From: PALSA-505 sp036496025
Lineage (GTDB): Bacteria; Actinomycetota; Actinomycetes; Streptosporangiales; Streptosporangiaceae
NCBI GenBank assembly: GCA_036496025.1
Contig: DASXLW010000080.1
Location: 1 to 64,000, forward strand
DNA: 64,000 nt
Reading direction: 5' to 3'
In this document: positions 58,102 to 64,000 of the stretch, piece after piece
How positions within the stretch are numbered: the first letter of the stretch is position 1
How the letters are laid out: each line of letters opens with the position of its first letter
The notes under the pieces: model-generated
The model's database searches: none
The model's input: the letters and a program-made list of their open reading frames with translations, nothing else
Told to the model about the DNA's origin: nothing
Made by a program: the position numbers and the translations under genes

Positions 58102-59208
58102 CTAGAACTCGATCGCGTAACGGGCGACGGCGTCCTCGTCCCAGGCCAGGCCGTTGCCGGGGACGTCCGGCGGGTGCAGGTGGCCCGCGCGGATCTCGAA
58201 GGGCTGAGCCAGGATCGGGTGCGCCCAGTCCTGCCACTCCAGCCAGTGTCCGGTCGGCGTGACCGGCAGCAGCTGACTGGACACCTCCGGGTACAGGTGG
58301 GAGGACATCGGGATCCCGGTCGCCTCGGCGATGGCGGCGGCCCGCAGCCACCCGGTCACGCCGCCGATGCGCATCAGGTCCGGCATGACCAGGTCGCACG
58401 CCCGGGCCCGCACCGCGTCGAGCATGGCCCGCGGGCCGTAGAAGTTCTCTCCCAGCATGACCGGGGTCGCGACCTGCTGGGCGAGCCTGGCGTGCCCGTC
58501 CAGGTCGTCATAGCGCAGCGGTTCCTCGATCCAGTCGATGCCCTCGGCATCCAGCGCGCGGCACCGGGTGAGCGCCTCTCCCAGAGTGAGCCCCTGGTTG
58601 TAGTCCACGACCAGGCTGACCTCGTCGCCGACCGCGGCGCGGACGTTGCGCACGGCCGCCAGGTCGTCGGCGGCACGAACCCGCCCCACCCTGACCTTGA
58701 GCGCGGTGAACCCGCCCTCGGCGACCAGCTCGAGCGCCTCATCGCTCACGGCATCGGGCGGGATGAGCCCGAGCCCGTTGCTGTTGTACGCCGGCACCGG
58801 ACCGTGGGTACCGCCCAGCAGGCGGGCCAGCGGCAGCCCTGCCGCCTGGGCCAGCGCGTCCCACAGCGCCATGTCCAGGCCGGCCACGGCCGACAAGGCC
58901 AGTCCCTGGTAGCCGGCCACCCCGAACCAGCCGCGGTAGGCCTCGAACGTGGTGACCGGCGTCACCGGCTGGCCGCGCAGCCCGGCGCCGAGGTCGCGCA
59001 GCGCAGGCAGCAGGGCGCGGGCCGCCGTGGTCCGGTAGGGCGCCAGGTAGCTGCGGCCGGTGATGTCCTGCTCGGTGGCCAGATCGACCAGCAGCAGCGG
59101 CCACTGCGCGAAGTCCCCGATCCTGGTGCGCAGTGGCCGCCGGAACGGCACCATCACGGCCCGGACGGTCACATCCCGCACCGTCAGCGGCGCATCCGCA
59201 CTGGTCAT
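58102..59208 (-). CDS. Mandelate racemase/muconate-lactonizing-enzyme homologue
   Basis: A 368-residue enolase-superfamily protein. FTALKVRVGR holds the KxK-like base region, SLVVDYNQGLTLG the metal Asp, DWIEEPLRYDDL the Glu ligand and PVMLGENFYGP the third metal ligand. MSSHLYPEVS carries the His of the mandelate-racemase subgroup. It acts on an alpha-hydroxy or sugar acid; the exact substrate is unknown. ATG 59208 has GGGAG six bases upstream. Divergent from glnE. Confidence 0.9.
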   Translation of the reverse strand: MTSADAPLTVRDVTVRAVMVPFRRPLRTRIGDFAQWPLLLVDLATEQDITGRSYLAPYRTTAARALLPALRDLGAGLRGQPVTPVTTFEAYRGWFGVAGYQGLALSAVAGLDMALWDALAQAAGLPLARLLGGTHGPVPAYNSNGLGLIPPDAVSDEALELVAEGGFTALKVRVGRVRAADDLAAVRNVRAAVGDEVSLVVDYNQGLTLGEALTRCRALDAEGIDWIEEPLRYDDLDGHARLAQQVATPVMLGENFYGPRAMLDAVRARACDLVMPDLMRIGGVTGWLRAAAIAEATGIPMSSHLYPEVSSQLLPVTPTGHWLEWQDWAHPILAQPFEIRAGHLHPPDVPGNGLAWDEDAVARYAIEF

Positions 59209-59213
59209 CAGAT

Positions 59214-59257
59214 CTCCCTCCGAGCTTCCCCGCGTCTCTCTCCGAGCTTCCCCGCGG
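59214..59257. repeat. Two-copy 22-bp tandem repeat
   Basis: CTCCCTCCGAGCTTCCCCGC at 59214 recurs at 59236 with a few changes (CTCTCTCCGAGCTTCCCCGC). It lies in the gap between the racemase homologue and glnE starts. Confidence 0.85.
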
Positions 59258-59311
59258 CCGAGGCGCTCAGCGTTACATGCTGTCCGCGCCATCCTCCACT
59301 ACCGTGCCAAC

Positions 59312-62300
59312 GTGAGCTATCCCGCGGACCGGGCGCGCCGGACGACGCTCGCGGGCCGGCTGGCCCGGCTGGGCTTCGCCGACGCCGCCCGGGCCGAGCG
59401 CATGGTCGGCGAGCTTCGGCTCGACGATCAGCTGATCGGCGTGCTCGCGGCCGCGGCCGACCCGGACCTGGCGCTGACCGGGCTGGCGCGGCTGCTGCCG
59501 TCCGGCGACGCGGCCGCGTCCGGCCTGCGGCCGGCGCTGCAGGCCGAGCCGTCTTTCGCGCGCCGCCTGACCGCCGTCCTCGGCGCCAGCGCCGCTCTGG
59601 CCGATCACCTGGCCCGCCACCCCGGTGACTGGCGCGTGTTGCACGGGGCCGGCGCGCTGCAGCGGCCCACCGCCGGGGAACTGCGGGCCGCGCTCCTGCG
59701 GGCGGTCGGCGCGGTGCCCGGTGACGCCGAGCCGCGCGCCGCGCCGGCGCCGGGCACCGATCCCGCCGTCACGCTGTGCGCCAGCTACCGGCGGGCGCTG
59801 CTGCACCTGGCGGCCAGGGACCTCACCGGTGCCGTCACCGTGGACGAGGCCGCGGCCGAGCTCGCCGACCTGGGCGCGGCCGCGCTGGAGGCGGCCCTCG
59901 CCGTCGCCCGCGCGCAGCTGCCCGCAGAAGCGGCGGCGGCCCGGCTGGCCGTGATCGGGATGGGCAAGTGCGGCGGCCGCGAGCTCAACTACGCCAGCGA
60001 CGTAGACGTGATCTTCGTCGGCGAGCCCGCCCCGGGACAGCCGGAAGACGCGGCGCTGCGCACCGCGACCCGGCTGGCCGCCGCGATGATCCAGGTCTGC
60101 TCCCAGACCACCAGCGAGGGAACGATCTTCCCCGTCGATCCGAACCTGCGGCCCGAGGGCCGCAGCGGCCCGCTGGTGCGCACGCTGGCCAGCCATCGCG
60201 CCTACTACGAGCGCTGGGCCAAGACCTGGGAGTTCCAGGCGCTGGTCAAGGCGCGCCCGGTGGCCGGCGACCCGGATCTGGGCCGCGCCTACGCCGAGGC
60301 CATCATCCCGCTGGTATGGCAGGCCGCGCAGCGCGAGAACTTCGTCGCGGACGTGCAGGCCATGCGCCGCCGGGTGGAGCAGAGCCTGCCCGCCCGGCAG
60401 GCCGGCCGCGAGCTGAAGCTCGGTCCCGGCGGTCTGCGCGACATCGAGTTCACTGTGCAGTTGCTGCAGCTCGTACACGGCCGCACCGACGATACGCTGC
60501 GCAGCCCGGCCACGCTGCCCGCCCTGGCCGCCCTGGCCGACGGCGGCTACGTCGGCCGCGACGACGCCGCCGCGCTGGCCGACGCCTACCGGTTCCTGCG
60601 CCGGGTGGAGCACCTGCTCCAGCTCTACCAGCTCCGCCGCACGCACTCCCTCCCGGACGACCCGCCGACGATCCGCAGGATCGGCCGTGCCATGCACCAG
60701 CCTTTGCTCCCGAACGGACCGGGGTCGGCCCCGGCACGGCCGCCCCCCGACCCCGCGGCGGCATTCACCGCCCAGTGGCGGCGGCACGCGATCGAGGTCA
60801 GGCGGCTGCACGAGAAGCTCTTCTACCGCCCGCTGCTGCACGCGGCCGCGCGGCTACCGGGTGAGGCGGCCCGCCTGACGCCGGACGCGGCCCGGGCCCG
60901 GCTGGAGGCGCTCGGCTACACCGACCCGGCCGGGGCGCTGCGCCATATCGAGGCACTGACCGCGGGGGTCTCGCGACGGGCCGCCATCCAGCGCACGCTG
61001 CTGCCCGTGCTACTGGACTGGTTCGCGAGCGCGGCTGAGCCGGACGCGGGGCTGCTGGCATTCCGCCAGGTCAGCGACGCGCTAGGACAGAGCCCCTGGT
61101 ACCTGCGGCTGCTCCGGGACGACACCAAGGTAGCCGAGCGGCTGGCCCGCATCCTGGCCTCCAGCCGGTACGCGACCGGGCTGCTGCTGCGGGCCCCGGC
61201 GGCGGTCGCGATGCTGGGCGATGACGCCGAGCTGGCCGCCAGGCCACAGCAGGTGCTGCGGGCCGAGGCCGCGGCGGTAGTGGGCAGGCACGAGGAGGCC
61301 GAAGCCGCGGTGACCGCGCTGCGCGCGATCCGGCGCCGTGAGCTGCTCCGCATTGCCGCGGCCGACCTGCTGGGGCTGGCCGGGCCGGAGCAGGTCAGGG
61401 AGGCACTGACCAGCCTGGCCGCGGTCACGGTAGAGGCCGCGCTGGCCGCTGCGATCAGGAAGGTCGAACTTGAGCTGCGCGCCCCGCTGCCGACCAGGAT
61501 GTGCGTGGTGGCCATGGGCCGGTTCGGCGGGCACGAGAGCGGCTACGCCAGCGACGCCGACGTGATCTTCGTGCACGACCCGCTGCCCGCTGCCGACGCC
61601 GGCCCGCGGGAGCCGGGGGCGCCCCGGGCCGCCATCGGACAGGCGGAGCGCAGCGCGGCGCGGGGGCGCGGCGCTGCGGGGGAGCGTGGCGTGGCGGGGC
61701 GGCGCGGCGCTGCGGGGGAGCGTGGCGTGGAGGGGGAGCGTGGCGCGGGGGGGCGGCGCGGCGCTGCGGGGGAGCGTGGCGTGGCGGGGGAGCGCGGCGT
61801 GGCGGGGGAGCGCGGCATGGCGGGGCAGCGCGGCCCTGCGGACTACGACAGCGGGCCGGGGAAGCGCAGCGCGCCCGGGGAGCACGGCACCGGGCCGGAA
61901 CGTGGCGCGGATGAGGCGGCGACCCGGGCCGCGCACGCCGTCGCCGAGGAACTGCGCCGGCTGCTCGCCCTGCCGGCCCCCGATCCGCCGCTGCTCATCG
62001 ACCCGGGCCTGCGCCCCGAAGGGCGCCAGGGACCGTTGGTGCGCACGCTCGCCTCCTACCGGGCCTACTACCGCCGCTGGTCGGCGGGCTGGGAGGCGCA
62101 GGCCCTGCTGCGCGCCGAGCCGGTGGCGGGCGACGCCGGCCTCGGCGCCAGGTTCACCGCGCTGGCGGACGAGTTCCGCTACCCGGTCGGCGGGATCGAC
62201 CAGGCCGCGCTCACGCACATCAGGCGCCTGAAGGCCCGGATGGAGGCCGAACGGATACCGCGCGGCATCGATGCGGCACTGCACCTCAAGCTCGGCCCCG

Positions 62301-62662
62301 GCGGACTGGCGGACGTGGAGTGGGTGGCCCAGCTGTTCCAGCTCCGGCACGCCTACGCGACGCCGGCGCTGCGGACGACCCGCACCCTGGATGCGCTGGA
62401 CGCCGCGGCCACGGCGGGCCTGCTGACCGAAGCCGACCGGGACGTGCTGGCCGCGGCCTGGCAATTGGCCGCCCGGATCCGGGACAACCTGATGCTGGTT
62501 CGCGGCCGGCCGTCCGACGTGCTGCCCACCAGTCCTCCGGAGCTGTCCGCCGTCGCCCGGCTGACCGGCTACGGCCCGGGCGAATCCCGGGCGCTGCTTG
62601 ACGATTACCGGCGGACCGCTCGGCGTGCCCGTTCGGTCATGGAACGGGTTTTCTACGGCTGA
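59312..62662 (+). CDS. glnE: Glutamine synthetase adenylyltransferase / adenylyl-removing enzyme
   Basis: A 1116-residue bifunctional enzyme that adds and removes AMP on glutamine synthetase. The N-terminal nucleotidyltransferase domain (adenylyl-removing) shows GKCGGRELNYASDVDVIFVG near residue 220; the C-terminal transferase domain shows GRFGGHESGYASDADVIFVHD near 735. Both GGxE...DxD sets are intact. The C-terminal domain carries a 100-residue Gly/Glu/Arg repeat insertion (positions 61620-61920) absent from known GlnE. GTG 59312 has no clear Shine-Dalgarno sequence. Length minus the insert is close to the family's norm. Confidence 0.93.
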   Translation: MSYPADRARRTTLAGRLARLGFADAARAERMVGELRLDDQLIGVLAAAADPDLALTGLARLLPSGDAAASGLRPALQAEPSFARRLTAVLGASAALADHLARHPGDWRVLHGAGALQRPTAGELRAALLRAVGAVPGDAEPRAAPAPGTDPAVTLCASYRRALLHLAARDLTGAVTVDEAAAELADLGAAALEAALAVARAQLPAEAAAARLAVIGMGKCGGRELNYASDVDVIFVGEPAPGQPEDAALRTATRLAAAMIQVCSQTTSEGTIFPVDPNLRPEGRSGPLVRTLASHRAYYERWAKTWEFQALVKARPVAGDPDLGRAYAEAIIPLVWQAAQRENFVADVQAMRRRVEQSLPARQAGRELKLGPGGLRDIEFTVQLLQLVHGRTDDTLRSPATLPALAALADGGYVGRDDAAALADAYRFLRRVEHLLQLYQLRRTHSLPDDPPTIRRIGRAMHQPLLPNGPGSAPARPPPDPAAAFTAQWRRHAIEVRRLHEKLFYRPLLHAAARLPGEAARLTPDAARARLEALGYTDPAGALRHIEALTAGVSRRAAIQRTLLPVLLDWFASAAEPDAGLLAFRQVSDALGQSPWYLRLLRDDTKVAERLARILASSRYATGLLLRAPAAVAMLGDDAELAARPQQVLRAEAAAVVGRHEEAEAAVTALRAIRRRELLRIAAADLLGLAGPEQVREALTSLAAVTVEAALAAAIRKVELELRAPLPTRMCVVAMGRFGGHESGYASDADVIFVHDPLPAADAGPREPGAPRAAIGQAERSAARGRGAAGERGVAGRRGAAGERGVEGERGAGGRRGAAGERGVAGERGVAGERGMAGQRGPADYDSGPGKRSAPGEHGTGPERGADEAATRAAHAVAEELRRLLALPAPDPPLLIDPGLRPEGRQGPLVRTLASYRAYYRRWSAGWEAQALLRAEPVAGDAGLGARFTALADEFRYPVGGIDQAALTHIRRLKARMEAERIPRGIDAALHLKLGPGGLADVEWVAQLFQLRHAYATPALRTTRTLDALDAAATAGLLTEADRDVLAAAWQLAARIRDNLMLVRGRPSDVLPTSPPELSAVARLTGYGPGESRALLDDYRRTARRARSVMERVFYG
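61647..61845. repeat. 18-bp repeat array inside glnE
   Basis: A unit of GGGGAGCGYGGCGTGGCG and variants recurs about ten times and encodes G-E-R-G-V-A hexapeptides. The frame stays open throughout. The array sits between the second DxD motif and the strand that follows it. Confidence 0.88.
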
Positions 62663-62672
62663 CAGGAGCCGG

Positions 62673-63536
62673 TTAGAGCCGCCCGTAGGCTCGCAGCGTG
62701 TGCAGCGCGTCTACCGTGCGGACGCCACGCCACTCCTGCTCGGCGGCCGGTGACCAGGCCATCCAGTTGAACGTCCAGCCGCCGTCGTCACGCTGCCCGC
62801 GGGCCAGGTGGTCCAGGTGCCCGTCCAGCACGGCGTCGTCGAACAGGCTGCTGGCCAGGCCGGGCGCCGGGGCGTAGTCGAGCGGCCCGTGCACCTCGCC
62901 GGGCGCGTCCGGATCCAGCGCGACCAGGTCCCGCTTGAACAGCAGCCGACCCATGCCGTCCAGGGCCTGGCGAGCCTGCGCCTGGTCCGGGACATGATCG
63001 AGGAACCGGAACACGCCATGCAGATCGTACGGGCCGGCCTCCGACAGCCCGTCAATCCGCGACCACATCACCTCGGTGGCCCGGGCCAGCCATGGATGGC
63101 GTACCCCGCGGGCGTGCAGCGTCCCGGCGATGAGCCCGGTGGTGGCGAGCGAGGCGGGGCCGCCCTCCTCCGGCACCCACCACGGCGCGTGCGGCCAGCC
63201 CTCTATCGACGGATCCACGGCGGCGGCGCCGCCCTCGGCCGGCGCGGTGGCCTGCAGCCAGTCGCAGGCGGCCGCGGCCATCCCGTCGGACCAGGCGTCG
63301 GCTTCGTGCAGGATGCGCAGCGCCTGGTCGACGGCGAGCGGCTGGCTGCCCGGGGCCCGGCCGTCGGGCTCCAGGGCGTGCCCGAATCCTCCGTCCGGAT
63401 TGCGGTAGGCGGCGACCGCGTCGCGCACCGGCTGGGGCTGGCCCTCGCGCATCAGCCGGTCGAACCTGCGCCGGTCGAGGACCCGCCCGCGGGCGGCGAT
63501 GAACTGTTCTGCTGCGTCGATGTCAGGAATGCTCAT
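62673..63536 (-). CDS. Prenyltransferase/squalene-cyclase-like toroid-fold protein
   Basis: A 287-residue protein rich in Trp/Asp/Gly with repeated helical units of the alpha/alpha-toroid type: VAAYRNPDGGFGHALEPD, PHAPWWVPEEGG, and RGQRDDGGWTFNWMAWSP (a QW-like motif). It lacks the DxDD or DDxxD sites of cyclases, so it is probably not an enzyme of that class, and it has no signal peptide. Such proteins are widespread in actinobacteria with unknown function. ATG 63536 begins MSIPDIDAAEQF. Converges with glnE, with ten bases between stops. Confidence 0.78.
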   Translation of the reverse strand: MSIPDIDAAEQFIAARGRVLDRRRFDRLMREGQPQPVRDAVAAYRNPDGGFGHALEPDGRAPGSQPLAVDQALRILHEADAWSDGMAAAACDWLQATAPAEGGAAAVDPSIEGWPHAPWWVPEEGGPASLATTGLIAGTLHARGVRHPWLARATEVMWSRIDGLSEAGPYDLHGVFRFLDHVPDQAQARQALDGMGRLLFKRDLVALDPDAPGEVHGPLDYAPAPGLASSLFDDAVLDGHLDHLARGQRDDGGWTFNWMAWSPAAEQEWRGVRTVDALHTLRAYGRL

Positions 63537-63618
63537 GCCGCCATCCCACCACTGTCCCCGCCCGCCCGTCTTGAACGAATCGGCCGCCCGCTCGGCCCAC
63601 ACCGATTCAAGATCATCT

Positions 63619-63692
63619 CCACTTTGCACGCGTTACGACCAAGAATGCGCCCGGTTTGTCCCGATTCCGTGGTCGAAACGTGTGCAAAGTGG
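63619..63692. repeat. 23-bp near-perfect inverted repeat between divergent genes
   Basis: The left arm (63619-63641, starting CCACTTTGCAC) and the right arm (63670-63692, ending GTGCAAAGTGG) match with two mismatches, across a 28-bp spacer. It lies between the toroid-protein gene and the AraC gene, which diverge from it. An operator for the AraC regulator, or a mobile-repeat relic, are the main options. Confidence 0.85.
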
Positions 63693-63735
63693 CTCAGACC
63701 GAGGCACTGTCGGGGGTGGGTGAGAGAGTGGGTGG

Positions 63736-64000
63736 GTGGAGCTGCGGCCGGGGTACCGGGAATGGGCGCCGCCTGCCGCGCTGCGGCCGGCGGTGAGCTG
63801 CCTGTGGACGTCGGTGGTGCCCTCCGTCGGGCAGACCCTCGTCCTGCCCGACGCCTGCGCCGATCTCATCTGGCAGGCCGGCGCGGGAACCTATGTGGCG
63901 GGCCCCGACACTGGCCCCGTCCCGGCGGTGCTGGCGTCCGGCACGGTTCTGGTCGGCGTGCGGTTCGGGCCGGGCGGCGGCGGGCCTGCCCTGGGGCTCC
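63736..64000 (+). CDS. AraC-family regulator with DUF6597-type N-terminal domain (partial)
   Basis: The 88 visible residues start MELRPGYREWAPPAALRPAV (GTG start) and show VVPSVGQTLVLPDACADLIW, then AGPDTGPVPAV and GVRFGPGGGGPALGL. This is the cupin-like ligand domain seen before an AraC helix-turn-helix in many actinobacterial regulators. The DNA-binding part lies beyond the right edge. The 23-bp inverted repeat upstream is a natural candidate site. Confidence 0.82.
   Translation, partial: MELRPGYREWAPPAALRPAVSCLWTSVVPSVGQTLVLPDACADLIWQAGAGTYVAGPDTGPVPAVLASGTVLVGVRFGPGGGGPALGL

Noticed and set aside
57567..58262. Single 231-residue oxidoreductase in one frame
   Set aside because: After about residue 97 the frame becomes Arg/Pro/Gly-rich, while the real family sequence continues in the next frame, so it is a frameshifted pseudogene.
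1..64000. tRNA, rRNA, riboswitch, insertion sequence, defence island or biosynthetic cluster
   Set aside because: I searched by eye for cloverleaf ends, conserved switch cores, transposase motifs and cas, restriction or synthase signatures and found none; a covariance-model or HMM scan would be decisive.

Overview
This window comes from a very GC-rich actinobacterial chromosome. The evidence is strong G/C preference at third codon positions, many GTG starts and 4-bp GTGA or ATGA gene overlaps. Typical actinobacterial families are present: a DUF574-type SAM methyltransferase, an MmyB-type XRE regulator, a DUF1707 protein, F420/deazaflavin-type oxidoreductases, GlnE and GlnA2. The backbone order panB, nadE, glnA2, glnE recalls the nitrogen/cofactor neighbourhood of Streptomyces and Mycobacterium, here stretched by many inserted accessory genes. 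No rRNA, tRNA, CRISPR array, insertion sequence or complete prophage was seen. I cannot name the genus.

Layout. 0-5 kb: an aldo/keto reductase cut by the window edge, a decapitated large serine recombinase (mobile-element relic), a dienelactone hydrolase with a small conserved partner, and a second DnaN-type sliding clamp. 5-14 kb: a DUF1707 membrane protein, an MFS exporter broken by one stop codon beside its divergent regulator, a GNAT, a TraR/DksA zinc-finger protein, an aquaporin, methionine aminopeptidase, and a cassette of two tandem double-YbjQ-domain proteins plus a SIS-like protein. 14-24 kb: panB, a TetR-MFS efflux pair with a twin palindromic operator, enoyl-CoA hydratase plus methyltransferase, peptidase E, a zinc-free alcohol dehydrogenase, a YCII protein, an LLM/F420 oxidoreductase and a GNAT. 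24-33 kb: PPC-domain protein, nadE, a GlnR-like box, glnA2, glutathione peroxidase and the giant helicase HrpA. 33-38 kb: deazaflavin oxidoreductase with a repeat tail, a GlxA-type regulator with its own palindrome, an EamA exporter, a small P-loop kinase and a secreted protein. 38-47 kb: a three-gene GMC dehydrogenase operon, a PoxB-like TPP enzyme, an enolase-superfamily enzyme, a GH15 glucoamylase/trehalase and an SDR pair. 47-52 kb: a seven-gene Mrp/Mbh-type cation/proton antiporter operon lacking the large MrpA subunit. 52-59 kb: DJ-1 protein, an unknown two-domain protein, a lipoprotein, two quinone oxidoreductases with an ArsR/SufR-like regulator, folE, a collapsed ferredoxin reductase and a mandelate-racemase homologue. 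59-64 kb: glnE with a large repeat insertion, a toroid-fold protein, and the start of an AraC regulator preceded by a long inverted repeat.

How it works together. GlnA2 and GlnE, with a GlnR-like box, link to nitrogen control. NadE, PanB and FolE supply cofactors. The antiporter operon handles pH and sodium. Several oxidoreductases, the glutathione peroxidase and the DJ-1 protein point to redox and electrophile stress. Decay is visible: three pseudogenes (recombinase, MFS, ferredoxin reductase).

The most distinctive feature at larger scale is the frequency of short GC-rich tandem repeats (17-54 bp units) at gene ends and inside two proteins (GlnE and the deazaflavin oxidoreductase). No defence island or biosynthetic cluster was recognised. 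The best candidates for something little described are the YbjQ/SIS-like cassette, the MrpA-less antiporter module, the GlnE insertion and the 23-bp inverted repeat near the right end.
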